This document shows, piece after piece, positions 44,371 to 56,171 of a stretch of DNA of 64,000 bases. A program made the translations under genes and the position numbers. This DNA is from Pollenia angustigena (lineage: Eukaryota > Arthropoda > Insecta > Diptera > Polleniidae), in assembly GCA_930367215.1 (NCBI GenBank), contig OV884059.1, positions 71,209,393 to 71,273,392 of the forward strand. Reading direction: 5' to 3'. Numbering within the stretch: position 1 is the first letter of the stretch; each line of letters starts with the position of its first letter. The notes below the pieces were generated by a model that was not told the DNA's origin, searched no databases, and worked only from the letters and a program-made list of their open reading frames with translations.

Positions 44371-45592
44371 GTGCGCGCGCGCGTCTAGTTCGTGCCATGG
44401 GTAACCGCAGAATGGTTAATACACCTGCTTTCTCATAGCGAATTACTTCGCATGCAGCGTAAGAAAATTTCTTCTTTCTTCTTTCTTTTCATAAAAGCAA
44501 ATAACAACAACAACTGCGGATTCCTGCTAGTACTTGTTGCTGGCTGGCTTTTTTGCTGTTGTTGGTCGTCGTTTTTTGTTGTTACTTCAGCTACTACTGT
44601 TGCTGTTACCATTGAGCCAAAAAAAAAACAAAAAGCTCTCACACACCTTTGATTGTACGTTCGGTCTTACGTTTATAGTAAAACAAAAAACCAAAAGTAA
44701 AATTATTAACAACAACAAATTGTTGTAAGACTTACTACAGCCATGTTTTGCTGTTATTATTATTGTTGGAATTGTTAATACAAGATCATAATGTTGAACA
44801 TCATTATTGTCATTAAGATGATGATAATTAACATTTCAAGTGGTAAGGAAAACGAAGACGTCTGTTTGCTTGCCTGAGTGGCTGACAGACTGACTGACTG
44901 ACTGTGTGCCTGTCTGCTTGCTTACATGGTATGTTTATCGGTAAGTAATGCCAATGCCATTATCAATGACACTATTTGCTGGTCGCTGTGATGACGGTAG
45001 TGGTGATGTTGTTGGAAAGTGTTTGTTTTTGAATCTTTGGTGCCATTTCATTTGTTGCCGGTAGTAGTGTTTGTTTCATTGATATTGCTGTTTTTTATGT
45101 GTCTACTTTAATATTTTTGTTGTGATTTTGTTTCGTATCCTTAAACATGGATTATTGTCTTTTTGCCATTTGTTTATTTTTGGTTGCAATTTTGCAACAT
45201 CGACAACAATATTTTCATGTTTGATGAAGCAGACTAAAGGTTGTTTGCAAAATAAATACTACATACTCTGTTACTAATAATTTAACTTGTTGTTGCCAAA
45301 AATGTTGTTTAATAACCAAACAAAAAAGTTTTAAAAACTAACAACAATCTTCATAACAGTGTTTGCTCTTCTCCCTGTTAACGTTAGACATACGTACGTT
45401 GCGGGTAACAGAAAACGTTCGATATTGTTGTTATTTAAGACTAGCAAAAGTACAACCAGCATGTAAGTCTTCTTGTAAATAGAAAAAATGCTTTTGAATA
45501 ATTCGCAATGGTATTATAAAAAAACTAAACAGCAAGCATTTCATGCTTGTAACTTAGTTGTGCAAAGAAATTTTATTAAATTAATTATTAAA
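44371..45592. other. Spacer with GC and GACT microsatellites
   Basis: GCGCGCGCGCG near 44373-44384 and GACTGACTGACTGACTG near 44889-44904, plus many TTGTTG triplets. The paired open frames at 44.4-44.7 kb on opposite strands are low-complexity shadows. No gene supported. Confidence 0.55.
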
Positions 45593-46375
45593 GGTTGAAA
45601 TACAATTTGGTTTAAGGATTGATGTTTGACTATTGACGTCAGCAGTCGTCGATGGCTGCGAGTGTAAGACGGCGAATCCATCTGAGGAAATCGAGTGGTT
45701 GCGATCGAAAAATGTCATGGTAACCTGCCGGCCAGTGTTCGAGCCCCGGCCACGGTCAAGAATGAAAGATTATCGATAACAATTTTAAGTAATTTTAATG
45801 TTCTAATCCTAATTACAAATGTTGAAAATTTGGATTAAAACCCATAAATAGTTCAAAAAAATAAGCACAATACTAATTATTGTTAAAGCTAAGGCACGAG
45901 CTCTATGTGTACATTTGTCCTTCAAGTTGTGCTCAAAAAGGTCAACAGAAAAAAGAAAGACAAAAATGAAAAAAAAAAAAAATGTACTTTGGACTTCAAG
46001 CAGAATTCTTGACAAAAGTACGAGAAAACAGAAGTAAGGAAAAAACATGTAAAATCAATTATAAATGGATAATCATTTAGGAAAGCAAACTTCGATCTAC
46101 CAAAGGTTAAAATACAATTTGGTTTAAGGATTGATGTTTGACTATTGACGTCAGCAGTGGTCAATGGCTGCGAGTGTAAGACGGCAAATCCATCTGAGGA
46201 GATCGAGTGGTTGCGATCGAAAAATGTCATGGTAACCTGCAGGCCAGTGTTCGAGCCCCGGCCACGGTCAAGAATGAAAGATTATCGATAACAATTTTTT
46301 TCATTTTTATGTTGTAAAATTCCTTTCTTCATAAAAGTAATTTAATGAAAATTAAATTTGATGCACTCAAGCATC
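45593..46375 (+). repeat. Direct dimer of the palindrome-family unit
   Basis: Two same-orientation copies of the unit: ACAATTTGGTTTAAGGATTG at about 45601 and 46110, ATTGACGTCAGCAGT at about 45632 and 46145, and a B-box-like GTGTTCGAGCCCCGGCC at about 45738 and 46248. Between them lies the linker also found in the palindrome spacer (GTTGTGCTCAAAAAGGTCAA). This family can thus stand in direct or inverted orientation. A further diverged relative in minus orientation is near 47750-47975. Confidence 0.85.
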
Positions 46376-46492
46376 ATATATTGGATATGGACATTTCCAC
46401 AGAAAAGTCTGCTATTTGTCAGGATACGCCAATAAGCAATTAAACGCTCTTAGAATTAATGAAAAGCGCAACTCTTCATCAAAACATAAAAA

Positions 46493-46618
46493 AGTAACTG
46501 CTTGTCCCTCGATTTCAAACGGAATTTTCTTTCGCTTAACTTACATTTAAAACAAAAACAAATTTTAAAATTGAGCAAACGAAATTTTTGTTCGAAATCA
46601 AGGGACATGCCAGTCACT
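46493..46618. repeat. 126-bp hairpin element
   Basis: GTAACTGCTTGTCCCTCG and TTTCAAACGGAATTTTCTTT on the left pair imperfectly with AAATTTTTGTTCGAAATCAA and GGGACATGCCAGTCACTG on the right. MITE-like, with no duplication resolved. Confidence 0.7.
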
Positions 46619-47286
46619 GTTTATTAATTGTAGTGGGGAATGTAAGATGAGATAAACCCACTGCTGTTTATTGTTGATGTGTTTTGTTCAAGCTTTGATA
46701 TTGTTACAAGTAGAACTGTTGCTATAATTCTTATACGTTTAACAGTTTTATTTGGTTTAATATCCTTTAGTTTGTCTAAAATCTTTATGGATGAAGTTTC
46801 CTGATGATCTAGCCTAAGCAACCAGTGAAATGCATAGGAATAGCTTATTCCATCAACAATAAATTTCAAGTGTTTTTGTCAAGAATAAAAACTGGGAATT
46901 AAGCACGAATAGCAAAATCTTTTGAAATCGTTGGCGTTTATTCTACTTATTTAAATCCGTTTCTCTTTAATAAAAAACTGCTGAATTTTTTTAAGACCAA
47001 CGTTAAACAGACCGTTAAGCGTTGCATCTTTACGCCGAATTGGAAAACCTAAGCAATTGCGGCAAAGTTGCGCCATATAAAAGTATTGTGAACTATCTTG
47101 CTTGATAAAACCAGCTAAATTAATATAAAAGTAAAAATAAAATCGCTAGAATGGCCTGAAAGTACCTGCATTTTAATTACTGTTAAACATAAAATATTCT
47201 AAAATATATTACTTCTCATAACGCTGTGCCAAAATCGGATTTTCGAATTGCAAAGCGTTAACGCGGCATTATTTCGGTATGGTTAG
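46619..47286. other. Spacer, no gene seen
   Basis: AT-rich without credible frames or repeats. The open frame on the minus strand at 46624-46869 has no motif. Confidence 0.5.
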
Positions 47287-47749
47287 ATTTTAACCAGGGT
47301 TACCGTTCGCCCGACCAAAGTCGAAATCTGACTCTTTTTTTTAGCGGCCTACGACTTTTTTATTACTTACTTTTGCGACCTTTTACCTTTTTTTGTAAAG
47401 TTTCTCACAAAAAACATTTAATTTGCAGTAAATAATAAATTTTCTTATTATTTTTATCAAAAAAATCGTCAAAAATTCACAGATTATTGTTCCTTTGGCA
47501 ATAATCTTATAACTGTTTTGCAACCTTGCCATGTCTGCAATGTATTTAAGAAAATTTTCACAAAGTTTTAAAGAATAGTTTTAGCAAAGAAGCTTTTTAA
47601 AATAAAAAATTATGGTATTTGCAGTGCTCATTTCACAAAATTATTTTTAGCCGCCAAGTCAATGAAAGAAGAAGTTGTCGTAAAAAAATTATTTTATTCA
47701 CAATTGTGATTTTTAGTTGAATTGTTAATTTTTAAATTTAGATATTTTA

Positions 47750-47975
47750 AGTTAGTTTATTTATTTTTACTGAAGGAAAGAATTTTTTACAGCATGAAAT
47801 TTTATTAAAATTTATTGATAATTTTCTTGGCTGAGCTGGGGCTCAAACCTGGGTTGAATTAACATGTTTCAAGAATCACCACATTCTTTCATCAGAATTC
47901 TTTGAGTTCTAACCTCTGCACCACTGCGGTGCCTGCCAGCCAACAGTCAAGCATCAATCTTTAATCAGTGGTACT
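47750..47975 (-). repeat. Diverged tRNA-like repeat, minus strand
   Basis: On the minus strand reads GGTGCAGAGGTTAGAACTC (A-box-like) and, further on, CAGGTTTGAGCCCCAGC (B-box-like), then CAGCCAAGAAAATTATC. It is flanked by sequence resembling the palindrome family (ACAGCATGAAATTTTATTAA). The distance between the boxes exceeds that in a tRNA, so it is only tRNA-like. Confidence 0.55.
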
Positions 47976-48019
47976 AGTGGTTCAAAATTAGCTGTAATTA
48001 TCATTTTTAAATTTATATA

Positions 48020-49315
48020 CACGCAGAGAAAAAATATGGTTGGGCATGGTTACGGCAACAACACTATGTTTAATGTAACAATATATTGTTGTCGTACACA
48101 AATAATTGTTATTTTTATTTAATATCAACAATATTATAGTTACTGTAAACATATCAATGTTTATCGCAACTATGAATTTGAGTATTGTTGACCGAAAAAT
48201 AATTATTTTTCTAACAACTTAATTATGATAACTTTCTAAACATATTATATTTCTCACAACCATATCATGATATTTAGACATAACATGATAACTTTCTATA
48301 CATTTATCATATTATGTTAAAGATGCAATCAAACTATTTTTACTCTAATCATATTATGTTAGCGCCATCTGTAAAATAATTTTGAAGCAGTTGTTTCGTT
48401 TTTTTTTTTATTTTTGAGCGGTTAATTAATTAAAAGATAAAATTCCATAACAAAATAAGTTTAAAAAAATTAAAAAATTAAAATATTAGCGGAGTTCATT
48501 CAAGTATTAGTGATGTAATAGTGCAAATGCAAAATATCATAGTTTTTTTTGTAAAATCCAACAACAAAACACACAGAGATTTCGTAATATTTTATAAAAG
48601 TGCTACGATATTTCTGTGGTTTTCGTGGGCAACCGCGTATGTCTTAAAACAAATTTTTCAGGCAAGCCGAAAACCCATTCTAGATCATACCATGGACTAG
48701 GTATTGCACTTTTTAAACTTTGTCATTACGTTAAAAATCGGAATTGATCCATCTTTTTTCAAAAAAATGTAAAGAGCGTTCAAAATTAGGCAATATGGCA
48801 TCAACATCTTAAAATCGAAAAAATGAAAACCACAGATTTTTCATTTGCTCTTTTGTAAGGCTAAAATTGAACTCCGCTATTTGATTAACAGTAAGAAAAA
48901 TTGTAACAAGCCACAAAATAAAAAATCGATGCAAAAATATTTTAATTTATTTTGAATTTTTTATGACAGCTATGAAAGGTGCTGTATCATAATATGATTG
49001 CTTCTTAATTTATTATGATTAACATGATGATAATATGATTACTTCTTAGCTTATTATGATAAACATGACAATAATATGATTAATTTCTTAGCTTATTATG
49101 ATTAACATGATAATAATTTGATTACTTCTTAATTTAGTATGATTAACAGAATAATAATATGATTAAGGGAAAAATATTATGATGTAATAGTACGAGTATA
49201 TTTAGTCATAATATGATTCAATAATAATCTTAATATTGTGACTACAATCATAATTCTTATCATAATATGTTGCTCTTAGAATATGTTTACCACAACCATG
49301 TTTTTTCTTTGCGTG
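48020..49315. mobile_element. 1.3-kb element with CACGCAGAGAAAA termini, TA duplication
   Basis: Starts CACGCAGAGAAAAAATATGG and ends CCATGTTTTTTCTTTGCGTG, flanked by TA on each side (48018-48019, 49316-49317). The interior is dominated by ATGGTT/AACATGATAA words and includes the 41-bp minisatellite. No transposase. Related by its ends to 57444-58556. Confidence 0.8.
48991..49155 (+). repeat. 41-bp minisatellite, four units
   Basis: Units begin at 48991, 49032, 49073 and 49115 (41, 41, 42 and 41 bp). Each reads AATATGATTACTTCTTA with variants, then TTATTATGATTAACATGA. A fifth partial unit starts at 49156. Confidence 0.85.
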
Positions 49316-49699
49316 TACATGTTGCCTACTTCTCTTCTGTCAATTCCTATTCTTAATTAAAAGATTTTGTTTGTGGTTTTTTATTCCCAATTTTCATGTG
49401 CATAGGACCTGGCTTAACCTCCAACAATAAATTTCAGTGTATTTATCAATAATAAAATTGGGAATTAATTAAAAATAATGTGTTCTCAAAAATTACTTTG
49501 ATAATTTATTTTATTTTAAAAAATAAGATTTCTTGTTAAAACGAAAAGAAAATCGGAAAATCGGAAAAGAAGCCAGAAATAGGTGTTCAGGGGCAGTGAA
49601 AACCACTGAGTCTGAGACGGATAACGTTAACATCGCTGCAAAAAACATAATATTTCGTGATACTATTCGAAAGCCTGGGAGCTGAAGTAAAAATGGCTT

Positions 49700-49792
49700 A
49701 ACCAAGACTTGGAGTCAAAGCATCCTTTTTGCAGTGGTTGTAAACAGCTTTTAGTGAACTAAAACAATCATCTACAGCGACATGGGAAAACA
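49700..49792 (+). pseudogene. Degenerate BED-type zinc finger (hAT transposase remnant)
   Basis: The frame from 49700 reads NQDLESKHPFCSGCKQLLVN, a stop, then NNHLQRHGKTKS. The C-x2-C at 49730-49741 and H-x3-H at 49769-49783 give a BED finger pattern, the DNA-binding N-terminus of many hAT transposases. The rest of the transposase is absent. Its position near the right end of the hAT-type element argues that the coding region was deleted rearwards. Confidence 0.65.
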
Positions 49793-50016
49793 AAAAGCAC
49801 ATAAATATTATAGAAAAGTCTTCTAAAAATTAAAAATCCAACTGAATGTTTTGTTTCAATTCTTTTTTTGTTTTGCAATGCTTTTTATGAATACAAAACG
49901 TTAAAAAAGAAGTGCGAATTTGATTTTCGCGAACGGCTTTTTTGTGCGACTTTATTTTTATAAAACTACCTTTTTGGGTTTCTTCAAAAACTCCTAACGG
50001 TAACCCTGATTATAAC

Positions 50017-50750
50017 ACAACTTAAAATGATTTATATTGCAAAACATATATGTTTGGACCAAAAATAATCTAAATATGTATGTACAAAAGTTTGTATGGG
50101 GCGGCATAAAATGATAGACTGATTCTCACTATTTATAACTATTGAAACGAACATACAAAATCTCATTTCGTTATCTCCGATTGGTATACTTAAAGGTGGC
50201 TTTAGGACAAATTCTTATTAACTGTTATTCTGTGGGAGTTGTTGCTCTACTATCAGACGGATCCCTGTTGGTGGATAGGGAAAAACCGGTAACAGGTAGT
50301 ATCGAAATAAATACCCCAAACCAAAACCAACAAATCAGCGTAGGGTACACCATGTAAGCAGGAAGGGACTCGCTATACAAATGTGTTATCGGGGCGTCTA
50401 TCTACCAGATTAGGTGCGACTCCTTACCAAACATCAGCTTAACTTGTAGCTTTACCTGACAGCCTCTGATCCAGGATAGGATGCGGCAGACCAATCATCT
50501 GCCAATCCTAAACCATTCTGAATAATGAAACCGAAAAAAATTAAAAACGTATGGATTATTGAGGCCCTATGCTCCTGAAAGGTACAACAGGACAAACGTA
50601 TAATACTATCTCCACTATTGTGGTGTGGGGATAAAAACAGCTAGAACTCTTTAACATCGGGTTACGTTTCACGAAAATGTCGTCTTAATTAAAATCGTAT
50701 TAAGCAATACAAGAAACCAATACAAAAAAAAGAGTAATACAAAAAGGAGA
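50017..50750. other. Less AT-rich block, possible retroelement debris
   Basis: Around 50200-50360 a frame reads VVALLSDGSLLVDREKPV, which faintly recalls the DGSLLVE block in ORF1 of Jockey-like LINEs. The following sequence (GGAAGGGACTCGCTATAC, GTTATCGGGGCGTCTATC) is relatively GC-rich. No complete domain, so identity is unproven. Confidence 0.3.
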
Positions 50751-51915
50751 TTATCAAAAAGCCAGCCTGGGCGATATATTCTATAGCATATTAAGAAAAA
50801 AAATTCATATTTACATATTTTTATAATCTGCTTGCTAAACAGCATTCCTGATTGGTATTATATAAAATTTCGTGACGTTTCGAAAAGCGGATTGCGGCAT
50901 TTGATACCTTTCAACTCGAAATTAGTTTGAAAATGCAAAAGATGGTTTTCAGTCATCGGGATCAGTTAGTGACTTACCTCAGAATGGAAGACCTCTTGAG
51001 ACACGATGCCAATCAGCCTTATTGTGTAAGGCATCGTTCTTAACGCGTGAGCAGTTTTTTGTAACACATAAAAGAACACATGTTGTGTATTACTTTTATC
51101 TATTACAAAAAACGACAACTCCTTACAAAATAAGGCCGAAAATAATATCGAACGAGTTCACGAGAGTGTAAATGAGAATCCTGAAGCATCGACTCGTAAA
51201 CTTCTCTCTCATCTTCAAATATTAATAATGGAAATAAGGAACTTGGCATTTTGCTCTAAGATTATGCAACCCGCTTAAGATTTCGTAAAAAATTCAATGA
51301 TTTATTGTCGGATGTTAACTGAGGACCCTGTACTGTATATAAAAGAATTGGAGGCAAAACTATGGCCGAAATTCAAAGAGTTAAAACCGAACAACTCATG
51401 TAAAAAAATCAATATATTTAGGGAAAAATTTAGAGAATGCTTATCAATCACAATAATGCAAAATGCAATTTTTAAAGACAAAAAGACATATGTGTATGTT
51501 TACGGCAGATATGAATGAATCGAATAATATTTCGACTTCTCGTTATCGAAGGCTTAAACAAACTGATCGATATCGAGTACGGCGATCTCAAAAAGTAAGA
51601 TTTTGATAAAAGATTTGGACCCTGATTTGGTTTTATTTATTGTTCGTACTATAAATGCTTTATTTAGCTCTAGATTTTTTTTCAATAGAATTGATACTTT
51701 TTCTTTTTATTAACGATCCTAATTTTTATTTCTAGATATATAATCACTTTTAAGCGGTGCCTTTCTTCTTTACTTCTGCTTAAAGCGAAAGAAGCCACTA
51801 CATGCTGTAATAAAGCCGAAAATTTAAATTTTATTAAAAGTTAGTCGATTAAATTCTAACGTTGCCGAAAATCATGGTTAGAAAAGTACATAAAGAGTGA
51901 AAAACAGTTTACAAC
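50751..51915. other. Spacer, no gene seen
   Basis: One 73-codon open frame near 51297 lacks recognisable motifs. No repeat boundaries found. Confidence 0.5.
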
Positions 51916-52213
51916 CGCACAGAAAAAATGTTTGCCCAAAATGGTTCGATTAAAAAATAATACATTAATTTTTTCAATTAATTTTTTGTTTGCTGCAATT
52001 AATTTGTTAATAAAAACACATCAATTGTATATGTTTTTTTTTTTCATTTATGCAAATAATTTTTTAATTGACTAAATTTGTGTGGCATGACTCGAAAACA
52101 CAAATCCGTTAATTCATATGATCAATTTTCTTTTCATTGTCAAAATTTGTAAAAAAAATTAATTGTCTGAACGAATTGTGTAATTAAAGTCGATTTTCTA
52201 TTTTTTCTGTGCG
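51916..52213. mobile_element. 298-bp MITE with CGCACAGAAAAAAT termini
   Basis: CGCACAGAAAAAATG at the left and TATTTTTTCTGTGCG at the right are inverted repeats. The interior is made of TTAATT/AATTAA words. The ends fit the CAC-N-CAGARAAAA-like group in this window. No TA duplication here. Confidence 0.75.
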
Positions 52214-52721
52214 TGTTTAAACAAGTTTTTTTCGTGGTGTGAGTAACAAAATATAAGTCTTGTTAGAACAAGCACGTATTAAGCGAGAACTATCTGTATA
52301 CAATTCCCGTTAGAGCCTTCACACGAAAATCTGCAAAATAACAGCCTGTTGATGGATTTCGAACGTCATCGTTCGCATAAAAATGGCATTCGATATCGCT
52401 AAACAGGCAGTAAATGTTGAAAATTTGGGGAAAATCCATCCGCTCACATAAAAATACTGACAAAGTTTCAAATGAGTTGTTGAAATTTTTAAGAAAAATA
52501 TTTTGATCGTTAATGGGTTGAGTTTTGAGTTAACTATAGAATAAGAACAGAATACTTTTTCGTTAAGAAATGATTACTAAAATCTCTATGGGCCAAGATG
52601 TCTCCCAGGAAACCTTAATGTGCACAGAAAAAAATAAAAATTGATTTCAGTTAAAAAATTTGTGATATTATTTTAAAAATTAATTAAATTTGCACCAGTA
52701 AAAAAACTTAATAATATCAAT
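52214..52721. other. Spacer, no gene seen
   Basis: GTGCACAGAAAAAAATAAAA near 52620 may be another terminus of the CACAGAAAAA group. No partner end or frame found. Confidence 0.45.
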
Positions 52722-52818
52722 TAAACGTTTGATTCACTTGATTAAGCGTTTAATTCACTCGATTAAACCTTTAATTCACTTGATTAAAAGTTTAATTCAC
52801 TTGATTAAATTTTTAATT
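52722..52818 (+). repeat. 21-bp tandem repeat, four and a half units
   Basis: Units TAAACGTTTGATTCACTTGAT, start 52722, and variants at 52743, 52764 and 52785, each TTTAATTCACTTGAT-like, then a partial fifth unit. Confidence 0.85.
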
Positions 52819-52984
52819 AAAATTGATTTTATTTTTGATGAATGCTTTAATTGGTAAACAATTTTGTAAAATGTTTTCTGTTTAAGCTTTATGTAAAAGA
52901 TAATAGCAAATTTAGGTGAAAGCGATGTAGAATAATTCATGAAAGGATATCTGAATTTATATCCAAATGGGCGGTGTCCATTAT

Positions 52985-53090
52985 ACAAGTGATTGAACGT
53001 GTAGAAAAATGTATATGCAAACATTTATATAAAAAAAAAAAAAACTGAGTGATTTTTATATAAATTTTACTACACGTTCAATCACTAGTA
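52985..53090. repeat. 106-bp hairpin
   Basis: ACAAGTGATTGAACGTGTAG and CTACACGTTCAATCACTAGT pair over about 19 bp around an A-rich loop. Small MITE remnant. Confidence 0.75.
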
Positions 53091-53880
53091 TTGTGGAAAC
53101 CACACAATCATTTTTAAGGTCCGTAAATCGTATTCCTCTCTACGACAGGGTATTAAAAATGCGTTTTAACCTAATGCATCATTCCAACTTACTTGTTTTA
53201 TTATTTTCTTGCTTTTTTCCATTAAATTACCATCCAGTATTCTGCATTGTCGTTAAACATGTCTCGTTTAGTGTGTCATTGTAGAAACTACTTTCAGTTG
53301 AACAGTTTCGAGAGTAAAATTTTTTCATAGTTGACATCTTCTCTATGCAAGAAAAAAAAACAACAAAAAAATCCCAACTCTATCAATGTTCATGATCTTC
53401 ATCAAAGTTTTTCTTTCCTTTTTTGTTAAATCAGCATATATTTTTTTTTTTATTTTTTCTTGTCAATTCTGCGTAATGTTGCATTTGTATGGATTTCTAG
53501 TGGACTGTGTTTTTACGATAATTTCTAAGTCATTTTAATTTTTTTTTCAATTACCAACTTGACAGAAATCGTTCATTTGTCGATAAGTTTGACTTTTTTG
53601 CGCAATTGAAAAAAATTGTTCAATAGTCAATTGTTATTTGATTGCTAGTGTATGTGTGTAATTTTTATTTTCAATTTATTTAAAATTTTATTGTTCATTG
53701 TAGCGAATCCTATAATTTTTAATATTCTATTGTATTTTTTTCGAACAAATTACTTACTTACTTCAGTTGAAGTTTAAAAGAATTTAATCTACTTCCAATA
53801 ATAATAAATAAAGCATTTTAGAATATATAGTGGAAAAGTAGTGAAGGATTATATCGGCCCAAAGAAAAGCAACCCTTCTA
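53091..53880. other. AT-rich spacer, no gene seen
   Basis: No motif-bearing frame or repeat boundary. Confidence 0.5.
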
Positions 53881-54539
53881 AAACCAAAGCACTACATATA
53901 CCCAGTCTCCAGCCGCATGTTATACAGCCAAGTCATGACCATTACATATGCTATCAGATTCTCTAGCCCGCAGCCTTTGAGCCTTTTATCCAGCCATCTT
54001 TGCCTGCTGTTCTATAGATTAACTGTCTTTACCTCCTCTGTTTTCTTACACAAGCGACGTAAATCCGACGAGTCAGATCCCATTACCACCGCCATTCTGC
54101 CTTTCAATGCCTATCATGGTTCTAAGGCAGGCCTTGCTTCTGCCTAGTAGTGAACTAGAATCAGTCTTCCTTAGAACCGGCGATAATGTCCGCGATACTC
54201 CGTTCTATTTCCCAAGGTCCGATTAGTCCCGTTTAACACCAATTCCCAAATCTTCCCAAAAAAAAAAGCCTATTTGGGGTCTGACTGCCTCCGCACAAAC
54301 AGGATTCATTTTATTACCGGTGATGTTGGAGTAACCTTGTAGCCAACATGGCCTCACGACATACTTCCCTAAGATTTTTCTTAAAACTCTCCTTCAGCCA
54401 TCCACTAGCCTGGAGTTCATTAAACATCCCATAGAGGCGCTTAGAGCCGACTGGCTCTTTACCATGACTGCCAGATTGACGATTTATTGTTTGAAAACTA
54501 ACAACCTGTCGAGTTTTTTCTAAGAAGTGCCGATTCTAT
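53881..54539. other. GC-richer block of unknown origin
   Basis: Markedly less AT-rich than its flanks (GAACCGGCGATAATGTCCGC, CGGTGATGTTGGAGTAACC). A 76-codon plus-strand frame (53917-54147) has no known motif. It may be a fragment of a retroelement, but I cannot assign it. Confidence 0.35.
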
Positions 54540-54765
54540 TATATCCTTCATTGAAGGTAAAAAGGTATTTAAAAGTTTGTCATTTCGTTTGTAATTTGAT
54601 ATTGATCTTAGACCCTATAAATAACTTATATTCTGGGTCCTTTTGAGTAGCGAAGTTGATTTAACGACGTCTATCCGTCCATCTGTCTGTTGAAATGGGT
54701 TCCCAGAAGACCCCAGATATGACAGGGACTTGGTTGTAAAATATTACTGTCACATCTGCACCTTA
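54540..54765 (+). mobile_element. Diverged HINE 5' fragment
   Basis: TATCCTTCATTGAAGGTAAA, then GTCATTTCGTTTGTAATTTG, GACCCTATAAATA, TTCTGGGTCCTT, AGCGAAGTT, a short GTCY tract (CTATCCGTCCATCTGTCTG) and GTTGAAATGGGTTCCCAGAA follow the order of the array unit. The 3' half and hairpin are missing. It ends beside RT sequence, so the LINE fragment may have been captured or may have cut it. Confidence 0.85.
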
Positions 54766-54769
54766 TTAT

Positions 54770-56087
54770 ACTGTCACGACTGAATACAGGCCGATTGCTA
54801 TTTTACCATATCTGTCAAAGGCATTTGAAAAACTTTTACGTATGCAGATAGTACAATAAATAAATAATAACAATCTACTTACTGAAAAACAATCTGGGTT
54901 CCGAGCTAACCATAGCTGCATTACTGCTCTGACTGATGTTTTTTAAGATATTAGAAAGGAAGTGGATGATGGCTGTTTAGTAATGCTTATATTTTTAGAC
55001 CACTCAAAGGCATTTGATACAGTGGACCATACAAAATTAGCTCAAAAACTTGAAAAAATTATGAATTTTTCATTAACTTTGGTTAAATTGATATCGTCTT
55101 ACCTTGAAGGTCGAATGCAGTATGTTGAAACTAAAAGCTTGACATCTTCACAGCTGTTGCCAATTATTAGGGGCGTTCCCCAAGGTTCCATTCTCGGACC
55201 GTTACTGTTCTCAATGTATGCAAATGATTTACCTGATAAATAACACCATTGCCGTATTAGATTGTATGCTGACGACGTCTAATTATATATAAGTTCAAAA
55301 AAACAAAACATGGAGACATGTACTGCCAAGTTGAATGAAGACCTCAAACGTATTGCCCATTGGGCAGATATAAATGGTTTAAGTTTAAATCCTTCAAAAT
55401 CTAAATGTATTATAATACGAAGGAGAACCCAGAAAATAGATCAACGTCCTAAAATCTGTATCAACGACCACAATAGAAATAGTTGATAAGGCAAAAAATC
55501 TTGGTCTCATTTTTAGCAACACACTAACTTGGTCAGATCATATAACATTTGCTTGTGGCAGAACTTACTCAATACTTACAACACTATGGCAAACACAATG
55601 TGTAACACCAATGAAGATTCGAGTACTAATTGCGAAAACATATCTTATACCAGTCCTTACCTATGGATGTGAGATCGTTGCAAGTTGTGATTCAAATAGC
55701 AAACATAAGTTGAAGGTTGCTTTTAACAACATTCCGAGATATGTTTATGGCATAAAAAATTACGTCAGTGATGGCAGTTATATTAATATTACCCCGCTTT
55801 CAAAAAAAATATACGGGGTGCTATTTGAAGACTTGTTGAAAATACGAACTCTTGTTTATTTGCATAAAATTATAATCACTCGTGAACCAAATTATCTCTA
55901 TAATCGTTTAAATTTTAGTCGCCTCGGAAGGAACAAGAATCTTATTCAATTTAGGCACCACACGCTAGTTTCGGAATGGCAATTTTTAATTACTGCAATA
56001 CGTCTCTGGAACAATCTTCCCCCAACAATTAAAGAAACCAGCAGCGCCCTGCATTTCAAGCAACAGTTATTTAGATTTTATTCATAA
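54770..56087 (+). pseudogene. Broken CR1/Jockey-superfamily reverse transcriptase
   Basis: Reads YRPIAILPYLSKAFEKLL, QSGFRANHSC, LIFLDHSKAFDTVDH, RGVPQGSILGPLLF and, after a frame change, LYADDV at about 55262-55279 (active site intact). Then GLSLNPSKSKCIIIRR, AKNLGLIFSNTLTW, and a long open C-terminus (55611-56087) with LIPVLTYGCE and AIRLWNNLPPTIK before the stop. In-frame stops occur near 54856, 54943 and 55280. It has no endonuclease, so it is 5'-truncated. It is a different family from the LINE at 10 kb. A related fragment occurs at 59.3-61.2 kb. Confidence 0.88.
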
Positions 56088-56171
56088 ATAGCTAACGTTA
56101 TTATTATCGCTCTCAATATTGTTTTCGCATATAAATATGTATTTCACTATTCTTTTTTTTCACTTTTGTTA

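Larger units (their letters stand above)
47295..50008. mobile_element. 2.7-kb hAT-type element with 8-bp target duplication
   Basis: Ends CAGGGTTACCGTT and AACGGTAACCCTG are perfect 13-bp inverted repeats of hAT form. The flanking octamers ATTTTAAC (47287-47294) and ATTATAAC (50009-50016) match at 7 of 8 positions. It holds a degenerate BED zinc finger near the right end, a relative of the palindrome family and the element at 48020-49315. It is a composite, non-functional insertion. Agreement between hAT-like ends, duplication length and BED finger makes the superfamily call fairly firm. Confidence 0.85.

Noticed and set aside
44392..44728. Overlapping open frames on both strands near 44.4-44.7 kb
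   Set aside because: Low-complexity Lys/Gln/Leu-rich translations of homopolymer and TTG runs.
45809..46230. Minus-strand frames of 79 and 102 codons
   Set aside because: They cross the direct dimer of the B-box repeat family and reflect poly-T coding for Phe; no domain.
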